Shown here piece by piece: positions 41,757 through 52,973 of a DNA stretch of 64,000 bases. The stretch is from Exobasidium rhododendri. Taxonomy: Eukaryota > Basidiomycota > Exobasidiomycetes > Exobasidiales > Exobasidiaceae. The position numbers were made by a program, and so were the translations under genes. The DNA is taken from positions 3,037,001-3,101,000 of the forward strand of contig CP110632.1 in assembly GCA_026210745.1 (NCBI GenBank). The letters run 5' to 3'. Under the pieces are notes generated by a model. The model did not search any database, was not told the DNA's origin, and saw only the letters and a program-made list of their open reading frames with translations. The first letter of the stretch is position 1; every line of letters starts with the position of its first letter.

Positions 41757-43169
41757 ATGGTCACACTGCTGTCGGAGCGCTTTAGAAGGGCTGTACTCTC
41801 CGATGACCTCAATGCCGCCAAGGCGATTGCAGAACGAGCAGCTGCAGAGACCCACAACGACGCCTATCCCTTCGATATTCGAAATGAGACAGTGCTGCGC
41901 TCCGGCAATCACCCCTTTCGATCTTCTTCCTTGAGCGTCGTGAAGAGCAAGAAGACATCCGGAAGTGCCAACAACAGCAATAACGAAAGTACCAGTAACG
42001 GTAGTGCCGGCAATGGTAGCTCGTCTTCCTCGTCTTCTTCTTCTTCTACTTCCTTGCTGCACATCAACGCTGCGGAAATATTGCCATCCCTCTCAGCGAC
42101 ACAATACCAACTTGTCAGGCATAATCGTGTCCGGGAAAAGAATCGAGAGGCCGATCGGTGCAAGTCAAGCTTGACATTGGCAATCGAGAATGGAAACAGT
42201 ATCGAGATGATTCAATGGCTCTTAGACGAAGGTCACGAGCGAGGTAATTTCTCCAGAGATGTTCGTAATTGTACAATGATCTCGATCGCTGCTCAACACG
42301 ATCGAGTGGATGTCATTGACGCTCTTTGTGTTGACGCAGTAGAACAAGTTGCTGATTTACATCATCGGAGATCGATCACTTTCATTGAAAGACTCAGGCG
42401 TCGATCAGCTGATCAAGAGGAGGACGAGGAAGTGGAGGAGGGGAAAAGTGATATGCGGATCGTGATGAAAGACAGGGACATGAATAAAGGCATGCGAAGA
42501 GAAGAGGACAATGGTACGAACGAACGAAGCTACCCTGGCGAAGTCAGCCCCAAGAGATACTTTCCAAGCACGGGGATGACTTTCGAGAAAGGAAGAGTAA
42601 GCTTCGAGAGTGATACTACACGTAGCCCCTTCCACCGAGAAAGCCAGCAGGACAGCGCTCACGACGGCAAGATGGAGGAAGAAGACGAGGTCGCGAGCGA
42701 AATAGGGCGGTTGCTCGATGCACCTGACGAACTCGGTCGCACAGCCCTATCATTAGCAAGTATGCAAGGACACAAGGAAGTTGTCGACAAACTTCTTGAA
42801 CTAGGCGCTGGCATCGATCTTGCCGACAATGAAGGCAATACACCGCTTCATCACGCCGCTTCGTATGATCACCTGCTTGTTGTGCAAGTGCTCATCGAAA
42901 AAGGGTGTAATTTTGCCTGGCAGAATATGGCAGGCTTCACGGCAGCTGACTATGCCTACTCTCTAAGCTTAAAGGGAGCTTTGGAAGCCTTTGCAAGAAC
43001 CAAATACGAGCGAGACCGAGGCAGCATCGTGCCCATCAATAGTCACGAGGAACGGTTGCCTAAACCCATCCAGAAGATCAAGAATACTATCATTGCTTCT
43101 ACGCACAAACCGCTCTTTTCCTCCACCCAATACAAGCTGGCAACCCATCTTCGCGATCTGGATTTCTGA
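41757..43169 (+). CDS. Ankyrin-repeat protein (fungal, possibly Avo2-related)
   Basis: A single frame of 470 residues. The N-terminus SERFRRAVLSDDLNAAKAIAERA is the start of a first ankyrin-like helix pair. A poly-Ser run lies near 85-100, and a second repeat region near 135-200 contains SSLTLAIENGNSIEMIQWLLDEG. Two clear repeats then follow: DELGRTALSLASMQGHKEVV with LLELGAGID, and NEGNTPLHHAASYDHLLVV with LIEKGCNF. The last is followed by MAGFTAADYAYSLSLKGAL. An acidic/basic linker separates the two halves. The N-terminal and ADYAYS features recall fungal proteins near yeast Avo2 (TORC2 accessory), but that link is only a suggestion. Confidence 0.8.
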   Translation: MVTLLSERFRRAVLSDDLNAAKAIAERAAAETHNDAYPFDIRNETVLRSGNHPFRSSSLSVVKSKKTSGSANNSNNESTSNGSAGNGSSSSSSSSSSTSLLHINAAEILPSLSATQYQLVRHNRVREKNREADRCKSSLTLAIENGNSIEMIQWLLDEGHERGNFSRDVRNCTMISIAAQHDRVDVIDALCVDAVEQVADLHHRRSITFIERLRRRSADQEEDEEVEEGKSDMRIVMKDRDMNKGMRREEDNGTNERSYPGEVSPKRYFPSTGMTFEKGRVSFESDTTRSPFHRESQQDSAHDGKMEEEDEVASEIGRLLDAPDELGRTALSLASMQGHKEVVDKLLELGAGIDLADNEGNTPLHHAASYDHLLVVQVLIEKGCNFAWQNMAGFTAADYAYSLSLKGALEAFARTKYERDRGSIVPINSHEERLPKPIQKIKNTIIASTHKPLFSSTQYKLATHLRDLDF

Positions 43170-43328
43170 AGTCTTGGCTCGTCTCATCTCATTTCACTTC
43201 CCTTCCTCCTATCCCCTTTCTGTCTCCTCACCCGCTTCCTCCGACTGACAAACGGACACGACTACTTCCCTCCCTCCCTTTCATTTTGTACAAAAGTCAT
43301 GACATTGCGTCGTTAATTATTGCACTCT

Positions 43329-46300
43329 CTACAATTTGCTGCTGCCACCTTCCATGGACTCATCGCTGTCACTTCCATCGTCTTCTTCCTCCGTCTCATC
43401 CTCCTCACCCAACTTCAGGTCTCGCTGCTCCATTTCATAGCCAACTTTTTCAAGGGCAGCTTTCATCTCACCCAGTCGACCGGGCGAGCAGGCAATCGCA
43501 CAGATGGAAGTCGTTGAGTCGAAGATCGGTTGAATGTACTTTGCCAAGCATTGCTTCACTTGCTCTACCGTCACCTTGTTCGACTCTTCCAGCAGTCTTC
43601 TTCCTCTTCCTTTGCCGGTACCCTTGAGAACTGAATCAGTGAATGCTTCACTTGCCGCCAAGGAGGCGGTACCCTCTGCATCGGCTACTCCGAAGCACAA
43701 GCTACTCTTTGCACTATCCAGTACGTCGTCTCCGATCGACATATCTCCATTGACCAGTTGACGGATCACGTCAGCCGCTGCGGTGAAAGCTTTCGAGGAG
43801 TCGGGCGATCGATAGAGAGTAAAATGGATCAAGCCTGCCTCGGCATCCGCTCGAATGCTAGCGCCATACGCCAGACCAGCTCCACGAATGTATCGCCAAA
43901 GGTAGGATTCCATAGCGTTCAAGACAGAGATGGTGACCGACAAAGCAACGTAATCCGGATCTTGGTAATCCTCGAGGCCCTTGGAGGAAAAGACGGCAAA
44001 GGAGCTCTCTAGCGTGGATAGAGGTGTGATGATTCCCTTTCGGCAAGGCGTCTTACCGAGTGGAGTGAGAACGAAGCGAGAAAGTGGTACCTTTTCCGTC
44101 TCGGTTGGCTTTGAGTTCCAGCCTACTTTCCTCGTCATCTTTCGAAGAACATCTTTGGGGTCCTGGATAGAAGTGATGTCACCCGCTACTGTGAGCATGA
44201 TCTTCTCTGGCGTCAGCAGTGTTCGCCGTAGGTCTTCCAATTGATCGATCACTACTGAAGCCGTCGAAGGGGAGGACAGCTGCTCCACGACTTTTGGAAT
44301 CACGTCACTTTGAGTGAGGATATTGTTCAGCAGGTTGGAGGACAGTTGATCGGAGTGTGTCAAGGATCTTGAGAGGGCCCACGAGATGGTTCTGCCGTCC
44401 CTCTTTTGCTCGGGCAAAGATTGAGCCAGCTTTGCGGCGTTTACCTTTAATCTATCGATCGCCAATTGCGTGTTCCAGAGAAGATCATGGATCCATTCAA
44501 TGCCCTTGAGGAATTTTGTCTTTTCCACCTTGATCTCGACGCTGATCATCTCGGCAAATCCAGAGCCTGCACCAAGGCAAGCATCATACTCGAGCGTGTC
44601 TTCGTCCAGTAGCTTGACGACCTCTTCATACCCAAGCTCGGTCCCATCGGATCGTTTAACGGGCAGCGAAAAGATGGAAGACAAGAAGAGGGTCAAGAGC
44701 GGTCGCAGCTGGGCAGAGAGGCTTGTCGTGTTAAGCATGATCGTCAAGGTGATGAAGTTGGATGGGATCTGATTCCATTGCACAAAGAAGGGCGGCTGCC
44801 AGTCTCCCTCTTTTGCGAGATGACTCTGAAGCTTCTCATCTAGTGCATTGGTGGCTGTCGCTCTTGAACTCAGATGCCCGGAAGCTGTGTTGATGCTCCC
44901 TTCTGTCACAGTGCCCACTTCGATCCAGTTGATACTCTTCACGTCGGGAATCTGAAAGTCACTCAGCATCTTCTTTGGAATCTCCAAATCGTTCAGCTTC
45001 TGTGCGTCTTGCAAGGCCTTGTCCAACTTTGCCAGGCCTGTCTCGCCTAGTTCTACCTTTCGCTTCTGTATCAGATCTTGTGTTTCCTTTTTCAGTCGAT
45101 CCGCCATCTGTGCTGAGGGCTTGCCACTGATCACAAGTCTGTTGTTGTCGATAAACCATCTTCTCAGCACTTGGACCCACTGCGAGGAAGTATACTTTTC
45201 CAAGGCGTCGTACTGCTTCATGCTGTCCAGTGATGCCTCTAGATCTCGACCATTCTCTTGCCCATAAAGGAAGTCGACAATGATGACATCCGCGAGAGAG
45301 TCAGCTGGCTTTGTCTCTAGCATGTTCAGTAGCTTCGTTCGCTCTCGATCTATGATCGTCTTCATTCGAGTCATGTCGATACCATCTTGGGCCACTTTGG
45401 CAAACACTTCATCTACTAACGTACTGTCCAGCTTGTCTATCACAGCAGTTGGTACACTGGAGAAGTACGCTTCGAGCGTACTAGCGCCTGCCTTATCCGA
45501 TGTACTGAAATACACATCAGTGCATTGAGGGTCGTCTCGTTCGACCAACGCCTTCTGGACTGGACTGACCGCTGAGTCTGTCAAATACGTTCCCAAAACA
45601 CTAATCGCTTCTTGTACCTCCCACTCATTCACACTTGGACCGACCCAGCCGATCATTATTTCACCAACGCTTTCGTCTTTCTCAGGAAAATCAACCACCA
45701 CTTGACTTCGCTTCTCCAAAATTTGTGGAAGCTGAGCAGAAGGAGTTTCTAAGAAGGGTCTCTTCCACCCCGCCGGAGCGCCTTTACCGCCATGCTTTAC
45801 TAGATCGTCTTCGGTGGTCTGTAAGCTGTCCAACATGCTTTCCGAATCAAGAGATCCACACAAGACTACCGCAGTATTATAAGGTGCGTAGTACTTTTGA
45901 TGATACTCTCGAATATCGTCGATGGTGAGGATTCGCAAAGCTGACATCAGACCTCCCGTCTCACTTCGATACCCTGAAGCAGATTTGTAGAGGTTCCTTT
46001 GAAATTCAAGTTGCATCAAGTCACCGGAGGAATTTTCTCTTCCTTGCATTTCGCTGAACACTACGCCCGCATCCTCTCCCTTGCCGTTGACGTGATATAC
46101 TTCAGTGACAAAGCCTTCGGAGGTGAGAGTTGGGTGGAAAACGTGGTCCAAGTATACAGGCAGCATGCGAAGGAACCCATCAGATCCAGCTGTAGTAAGT
46201 GTGTATGCGGTATGATCCTGGGCAGTCCATGCGTTGGTGCCTTGAGCAAAAGCGCGATTAGCCAGAGTGTCCAGGACACCCTTGAAAGGGTATTTTTCCG

Positions 46301-46749
46301 AGCCAAGAAAGATCAAATGCTCTAGAGTATGAGGGACACCACTGTCATTGAAGATCTCACTTCGAATGGCCGAGTAGCTGTTGAGCAGCGGGCCTGATAG
46401 CAGCACATTGCTTTTGCATGTAAGTAATTCTGTCTCCCTTCTCTCCTCCTCCTCTCTTTCAAGCCATCAGCAGACACTCACTGGGGAAGTTGGCCCAGTA
46501 GACAGTAAGACCTGTGATGCGACTCTTCCATTTCTCTACGCTCATACCAGGAGCGAAATGAAGGTCAACTCGATCTAAGAGATCAAAGTTCTTGTACTGG
46601 CTATGCTGTTGCTGCTTCGTCATGTTGAAAGGGGTTAGCGGATAAACGGTAGCAAAAGTCCGTAATCGAGGTGCAAGTGCAGTGTGTGTCGGTCGTAGAG
46701 ACGGAAATGTGCTTCGAGCTGTAGCGAATTGAAGGAGCCTACTTGCCAT
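43329..46749 (-). CDS. M16 family zinc metallopeptidase (YOL098C/SDD3-like)
   Basis: Exon 1 is 46749-46482 and exon 2 is 46393-43329 (1110 residues). The intron join gives WANFP|SPLLNSYSAIRSEIFNDSG, running straight into the inverted zinc motif HTLEH near residue 110, with the downstream acidic metal ligand expected in the GKGEDAGVVFSEMQGREN stretch. Four M16 subdomains are expected from length; a second inactive half follows. The N-terminus MASRLLQFATARSTFPSLRP is Arg/Ser-rich and lacks acidic residues, suggesting mitochondrial import, though related fungal proteins are also described as cytosolic. The acidic tail (EEDETEEEDDGSDSDES) is unusual for a matrix enzyme. The substrate is unknown. 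Confidence 0.9.
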
Positions 46750-47089
46750 CAAGCGGCCGAGACCAAGAAGAGAGATGTAGCGACAAATCTACACGAAGAG
46801 TGCCGTTCGCAATAAGAAGCGTGGTGGCGAGGGAGTGTGGAATGATAGAGAGGACACTGAATCTTGCTTCGAGCAGTCGAAGTGACGTTACTAATATCTA
46901 CCAATTAACCTTCCTTCGTAACATTGAAGGAGCGCTTACGTAAACATATTCTTGCTCCTCACGCTCGTCCCTCCGGCGTCAAACACACGGACAAAACGCG
47001 CCTAGGTGGACTTTCTACAGTGTGCATTCGTTCTCATCAGACAAGCCTTGGAAGTCCTCCTGCTTCCCATTGGAGGCACCTTTGCGATC
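46750..47089. promoter_or_regulatory. Divergent promoter of the M16 peptidase and the bromodomain gene
   Basis: 340 bases between divergent ATGs. No motif was assigned. Confidence 0.4.
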
Positions 47090-49235
47090 ATGGTGCCTCC
47101 CGTCTCCGCTCCACCAACGCCTACTTCTCCATTTCCTTCACCAAACACTCAGCAACCATCTTCGCTTTCTCGCCTTACACTGTCTGACAAGCTTCTGCTT
47201 TCTCAAGCTGTCCATCATATAGGCACGTCACCACCAGATTGGGGTCGTGTCTCTTCCATCCTGCTGTCCCATCCACTGATTCGCACAAAGGCTAGACTGG
47301 AGCAAGCACACAAGGCCGGAATAACGCTGGGGAGAGTGTTTGGCAGTCGAGAATGTGAAAGAGCTTGGGTTGCCCTAATGCGACAGTACAATCTCGTACT
47401 TCAACCAGGGGAAAAGGAAGTTGTCAATGAGAGTGAAGGAGAGAATTCAAGCTCATCGACGTTAGCGAATAGAGCAAAAGAAGCTAGAGGCTTGCCACCT
47501 AAGACTGATCGTGGAAGCCAGCTGGCTCTTGCCCAGTTCCTATATGCAGAACGTATTCGTGAAATTCAAGACAGCATCAAGATCAAAGAGCAAAGATTCA
47601 AGTCTTTGGTAGCTGACATCGAAGCTCTCAATTCTGGCGCACTTAATGCAAAGCTATCGGTAGAGATCAAGGCTCTGAATGCACAACCAGTGACTCCGGC
47701 CGTCGAGACTAGCTCAAGACCACCACCGAAAGATCGTACAGGCGGGGCTGGGCCGACAGCGACGACGCCAGGTGGTTCTGCCCCTCGAAATATCCGTCTT
47801 TCACATTCAGGATCAGCAGCGTTGCCTATTGATGATCAAGAAATGCTGGAAGAAGAAGAATCAAGGGACTTAGAATTTGAAAAGCAGGTTGAAGGAGCAG
47901 ATGATGTTCGAGATGCTACGATGAACAACGACACGGAGATGAAAGAATTGGGACAAGAGAGAGTCTCGGAATTGCCAGATACTTCTTCGGCATCAGTGCT
48001 AATGGAATCAGAAGCGAATGGGACGCGGGAAGGGGATGATGACTTGCTTGAAGAGGAAGCAGCTCCGATGGAAGCTGCAGCCACGCCAGAGAAAGACACG
48101 GTTAAAGAAGATCCACACGAGGTCGAAGACGCAGATGTAGCGGGAGAGAAGGTTGCCCTGAAAGGTGCGGGTAGGGTGTCAGTAGAGGCTGACGAAGAAG
48201 CAGAGATAGAGCCTGCGCAGAAACAGACAAGAAGCAGTAAGAGAAGGAATGCAAGTGATGCAGGCTTGATCGCGACAGCCGAACAAAGGAAGTCACGCAA
48301 GCAGGATGGAGAAGCAGATGTCATAGAAACGGAGGAAGACATTGACACAGTAGAGAAAGAGGAGACGGAAGCGAATGCAGAAGAAGACAATCAGGAGAAT
48401 GTAGAGGTGGAAGAGGAATCGAATCGAAAGCGAGCTCAGCCTCGTAGGAGTACCAGAGCAGGAAAAGGTGCTGATATGGAAGATGATTCGGAGCCGGCTA
48501 CGCCCATCACGCCAATCACATCGACAAGTGCCGTAAAGGCGAATACGAAAGGTAGATTGGGATCACTCCGGTCGAGGGAAGCTTCAGGAGCATCTGTGGA
48601 AGAGGAGGTGGATGCAATAGAGATGGATAATTCTCGATCGACGATAGATCGAGGTAGTCGAACGAGCCTCTCTCCTGTGTCTGGTAGAAGGGGCAGAGGT
48701 ACGAGTCGACGTCTTTCCAGTAATGTAGGCCCAAGTAGTCGAAGAAGTCGAGGTGGCAGTGCCACTTCTCGAACAGAGACCGACCTCTCCGAAGTTGACA
48801 AAGAGAAGGCGAAGCGAAAGAATGAAAAGGTGTTGAACATGATACTTCAAGAAGTAAGCAATCATACCCATGGCAATCTCTTCCACTCGGCCATCAAAGA
48901 GCAGGATGCACCTGATTACTACGCACTGATTCGACATCCACTCGACATAAAGACGATCAAGTTGAAGATCAAGGAAGGACAAATAGTCAATAGCACACAA
49001 TTACGAAGGGCACTCAATCAGATGTTTGCCAACAGTCTTATCTACAATCGACCTGGCACAGAGATACATCGAATGGCCCTTGAGATGAGGGACGCAGCAG
49101 AAGAGGTGAGAAACGCTGATACACTGCCCCTTATTCCCTCCATCCTTGCTCACACACCTTCCCTTCCTTTCATTCACACAGATGATCGACCGATTCGAGC
49201 AGACACAGCTTTCTGCCTCATATGCGAGAAGGTGA
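47090..49235 (+). CDS. Bromodomain protein, BRD8-like (NuA4 acetyltransferase component)
   Basis: Exon 1 is 47090-49105 and exon 2 is 49182-49235 (689 residues). The ATG of MVPPVSAPP is used. An N-terminal block (SDKLLLSQAVHHIGTSPPDW and ERAWVALMRQYN) matches the SANT-like start of BRD8 proteins. A predicted helix (LALAQFLYAERIREIQDSIK) follows near 150-185. The centre is acidic and disordered. A bromodomain lies at about 587-672, with APDYYALIRHPLDIKTIKLK and the acetyl-lysine Asn in ANSLIYNRPGTEI. The short last exon adds MIDRFEQTQLSASYARR, closing the last bromodomain helix. Family role: subunit of NuA4/TIP60 histone acetyltransferase, reading acetylated chromatin. Confidence 0.88.
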
Positions 49236-49440
49236 ATTCGATCACAGACACCGACAAGAACATATAGTACGGTATAATTATTGTAAAGAGAAGGGGTGGT
49301 GCTGGGTATTTCATCAAATGTTACAATAGTACACTACAGTTTCTTTTCTTTCGTTCCGTCGTTGCGAACAATGGGTGTGGGAAGGAAGTGTGTCCCTTTG
49401 CCAGACGATCCGCTGCCTTCTCCGTCAGCCAGAAGACTCC

Positions 49441-52400
49441 TCACTCTCGAATGGCGCCCATTGTCAAGATTGCCCGGTCGCTCTGTGCCAACTGCCTGCT
49501 TCTACGACGAGATTGGGTGGGTACGCTCCCCATGCTGTGCTTCGGACCATCGTTCCTTGCAGCGAATCTTCCCCCTGCTAGAGCTGGTCCCCTAGATGCT
49601 TGAGTGAAGCTACCTCTGCTCTGCTGGATAGGGCTGCTGTCAGGCCGCATTTGACGGTCATTGATCTGTGCTACTTCATTGCTGTCATTACTGGAAACTT
49701 TTCCTCCCATCTTGAATGTTCTTCTCTTGCCTCGGCCGGTCTCTGAGATTGTCCTACTTCTATCGAAATAGTTAGCACTGTTGGCATTACTTTTCCATGA
49801 AGCAAGACTGGAAGATGTCAGCGGTCTCGACACCATTCCGCTCATGTTGCTGCTGCTCGTCTCTCCTCCACTGCCTGTACTCGGTGTGACCGGATGACTA
49901 CGAACAGCGAAGCCCTTTGTGTCTAGTGTTCGGGTAAAGGGACTCAATGTGTGGTTTGAATTGACGAGGTCCATAAAGTGCTGCGATGCTCCCATTGTCA
50001 TTGACTGACTGGGCGGAGGCAGGAGAGTGTTGTTGTTATACCGTTGAGGGGCAGGTGGCGAAGACTGAAGCGGGTAGACTGACACGCCGCTCTTTCTATC
50101 TCTCGAACGAATATGGCCAGAGGATGGCGATGACGGCATTTGGCCATCCTTTCCCTGCGAGTAGTCGGTATTAGTGGAAGGGTATACTGAAGTAGGTGCT
50201 GTGGAGGAACGTGAGTTGGATGACAAGCCTAGCTGCATTTTGGAATCGCCAGATCGATGGTAGACCGCTTGACGGTCCTTTACACTCTTGCTTGCGTCAT
50301 CGAAACTCAGAGCTGAGCTCATTGATGACTGCCGATTGTATCCGGCTCTGTACAGCCCGCCATACTGATGACGATACAATTGAGTCCGATAGGCGGTCGT
50401 GCTTGGATCCATTGGCTCTGGTTCCAGCGTGACAATGCTTTCATGTCCGAGCGCAGAAGGCGAATCCTCAAGTAGGCCGTCCTGCTCTCTCATACCATCT
50501 TCGACGGGAAACCCGCTCAGGTCATCTTGATAACTCTTTGAAGGTCGGATCGTGTAGGTCTGACTACTAGTGGGTCCCCGAGCCGTGGAACTAGCAGCTG
50601 CACTACCGCCGACGAGGTACTCCTCGAGATCGTCGTCATCGTCGTCTACCTCCGGTGCTCGCACTTGGCTGGCAGTGTGATAGATACGAGGCCGAGTGAT
50701 CATCCCTCCTCCTACAGCGGGTAAAGTCTCATACTCTACCTTGTTATTCTTGCGAGTGCGAGTGGTAGGGGAAATGATGGATGTAGGTCTGCCGCTGGAG
50801 TGAGTGGATAGAGATCGTACTGCTCTCAAGAGCGGTCTCGGCGATTCGTTGAAAGAAGAGTCGAAATCAAATACAGAAGTCGATTGACGGGCATTGTTCT
50901 CGACGGCGGTGTCGGAAAAGGCGGCTCCTGGGGGTGGATATCCGTACATGGTGAAATCTGCTGCACTATCATCGTGATCAATCTCGTCATCATCGTCATC
51001 ATCGTCATTATCATCATCGTCGTCGTCTAGGATACGATCACTTTCTTCATCGCTATGAGGACGGTCAGGGACATCGTCATCGTTGTCCTCGTCGTCCAAA
51101 GCTCCCTCATCGTCAGAAGAGAGCAATACATCTGAACGATCTCTCTGCTTCTGAGGCGAGTGACCTATCGCTTCGTTCATAAGATCGGCGGAAACTTGTC
51201 TATCGTCCTCTTCAGAATCTGTATCATGCGTCGGCATCGCTTTGATTGTTCTTCCCTCATTGGTTCTATCTTGGCTAATTGCTCGGCTCGTGTCAGAGAT
51301 CGTCAGGTCTCGAAGACCACCATTGACTTGACCAGCAAGCCTGGCTAGACCGCTGTATCCACCTCCTTGAATCGCCGTCCGCACGTCATCAGGTCGAAGT
51401 CCGTATGTCGGATCGTACCCTTCCATGTCGTCCATTAGCCCGCTCTTCCATCCTCTGTCTAAGCCAAAGGAAGTAGATGAGGAAAGGTCTGCTCTTTCTT
51501 CTGAAAAGCCTGAACTAGACATTTCCAGAGCGCTCTTGGCTTTCGTTGTAGTATTTCGAGGACTTGTAGAGATGATTTTACTCCCGCGGTGAGTAGTACG
51601 AGGGGAAGAGGGAGTGAGTTCGGCCGTAAATTTGTCGCTTTTCCTTCTTCGTGAAGGTGACTTGTTCATTAGAGAGGGAGACAAGACCGACTCGCTAGTA
51701 GTACGGTTCGTCTTTGGCAGTGGCTGCTGAAATTTCTTTTCCGGCGAAGAATTGAGAGATGCCAAGCCTGTCTTTGCCTTTGCCGGTGAAGAGCTAGAAT
51801 GACTGGTACCCGCTCTAGGACTTGTTGCTTTGGTGGCATTGTTCTTGCCAGGAGTTGAAGTATGATTTGGCTGCTGCTGCTGCTTCTTCTGTTGCCCTTC
51901 TCGATTTCCACTGAGCCATTTCTGACTTAGTCGATGTATGATCCCAGGCAGATCCTCTCGAAACATTTCTCGCAACTGACCTTCAATCTCCTGCTGCAGA
52001 TATTTCTGTATTACTGCCACACTGTCAAAAGTGCTACTGACGTCGACACTTTCCAAAGGATCATTCTTGAAGACAAGGGTGATACCTTTTTGCTTCGACA
52101 CGACCAGAACCACAATCGCCTTGAGCCTTACTGAAGAAAGATGCAGCTTCATCGGTACAATCAGCGGTCGAGCAGCAAACAAGATCCCTCTAGATGGCAT
52201 GGAAGAAGGAAAGACGGAGGATGCATCTTCGAAGACAGATGAAGAAGACGAAGCCGTTGGTCGAGACAGTGGGTTAGCTTGTACTTTAGTAGAGAGTGTA
52301 AGATGGGCGTCTCCAGTGTATGTAAGGCGGAAGATGCCTCGGAATCTATCGGTACTGAGCTCTCCAATTTCGAGGATCTCTAATTCCGGAGGGATACTAC

Positions 52401-52539
52401 CCATGTGGATATCCTCGACCTTGATGTCATCGGCAATGACTTTTGGCTTGACTCCTTTATTGAGAGCAGAGTCGAGCATCGCTGCAGCATCGGCAATAAA
52501 GGAGCTGGAGAAGTCTGGCCAAGTGAAGTTGAACGACAT
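49441..52539 (-). CDS. MDM34: ERMES complex subunit MDM34
   Basis: A single frame of 1032 residues. The N-terminus MSFNFTWPDFSSSF, IHMGSIPPELEILEIGEL and DRFRGIFRLTYTGDAHLTL are MDM34 hallmarks and form the start of the lipid-binding SMP domain (about 1-220, including FREDLPGIIHRLSQKWLSG). Known role: outer-membrane subunit of the ER-mitochondria encounter structure, moving phospholipids together with MMM1, MDM12 and MDM10. The remaining roughly 800 residues are low-complexity, Ser-rich, with a long Asp run near residue 505-525; this is far longer than the usual MDM34 C-terminus. The gene diverges from mitochondrial IF3. Confidence 0.93.
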   Translation of the reverse strand: MSFNFTWPDFSSSFIADAAAMLDSALNKGVKPKVIADDIKVEDIHMGSIPPELEILEIGELSTDRFRGIFRLTYTGDAHLTLSTKVQANPLSRPTASSSSSVFEDASSVFPSSMPSRGILFAARPLIVPMKLHLSSVRLKAIVVLVVSKQKGITLVFKNDPLESVDVSSTFDSVAVIQKYLQQEIEGQLREMFREDLPGIIHRLSQKWLSGNREGQQKKQQQQPNHTSTPGKNNATKATSPRAGTSHSSSSPAKAKTGLASLNSSPEKKFQQPLPKTNRTTSESVLSPSLMNKSPSRRRKSDKFTAELTPSSPRTTHRGSKIISTSPRNTTTKAKSALEMSSSGFSEERADLSSSTSFGLDRGWKSGLMDDMEGYDPTYGLRPDDVRTAIQGGGYSGLARLAGQVNGGLRDLTISDTSRAISQDRTNEGRTIKAMPTHDTDSEEDDRQVSADLMNEAIGHSPQKQRDRSDVLLSSDDEGALDDEDNDDDVPDRPHSDEESDRILDDDDDDNDDDDDDDEIDHDDSAADFTMYGYPPPGAAFSDTAVENNARQSTSVFDFDSSFNESPRPLLRAVRSLSTHSSGRPTSIISPTTRTRKNNKVEYETLPAVGGGMITRPRIYHTASQVRAPEVDDDDDDLEEYLVGGSAAASSTARGPTSSQTYTIRPSKSYQDDLSGFPVEDGMREQDGLLEDSPSALGHESIVTLEPEPMDPSTTAYRTQLYRHQYGGLYRAGYNRQSSMSSALSFDDASKSVKDRQAVYHRSGDSKMQLGLSSNSRSSTAPTSVYPSTNTDYSQGKDGQMPSSPSSGHIRSRDRKSGVSVYPLQSSPPAPQRYNNNTLLPPPSQSMTMGASQHFMDLVNSNHTLSPFTRTLDTKGFAVRSHPVTPSTGSGGETSSSNMSGMVSRPLTSSSLASWKSNANSANYFDRSRTISETGRGKRRTFKMGGKVSSNDSNEVAQINDRQMRPDSSPIQQSRGSFTQASRGPALAGGRFAARNDGPKHSMGSVPTQSRRRSRQLAQSDRAILTMGAIRE

Positions 52540-52973
52540 CTTTGCGGCGAGAATATCGATGGAGTTCAGGTGGGGAGGAGACGATCTTCGTATTTATGGA
52601 GGCAATACTCTCCTCCCTTTCGCTTCGATATTCAATACAAGTCGTGAGGTCTCATAGCGTCGAGCCTGATAGCTGTGGAGTCAGGAGAGAATCGTCGGGC
52701 TTGTGGGGTACAGATGTAGATTGGTAGAGTTCCCCTTTGACACAGAGGGAGAAAGAGAGCGAGATGGATGTCTACGGGAAATCTTAAATAATGTTGTTCA
52801 TCGCGAGCCCCTCGAAATTTTGAAAAATCTATCGCGCGCAAATCTAAATAAGTGAAAGGTGCGAGCTGACCTGGCTGCTTTTGAGGTCGACGTCAAGCTC
52901 TCGAGAGTATATCGACCTTGCTCGCAAACCCAAGACACATCGACCTGCACCTTTGCGCGGAGAGGGAAGGACC
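52540..52973. promoter_or_regulatory. Divergent promoter of MDM34 and mitochondrial IF3
   Basis: 434 bases between two genes for mitochondrial proteins. An AT-rich core lies near 52785-52850. No factor site was assigned. Confidence 0.5.
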
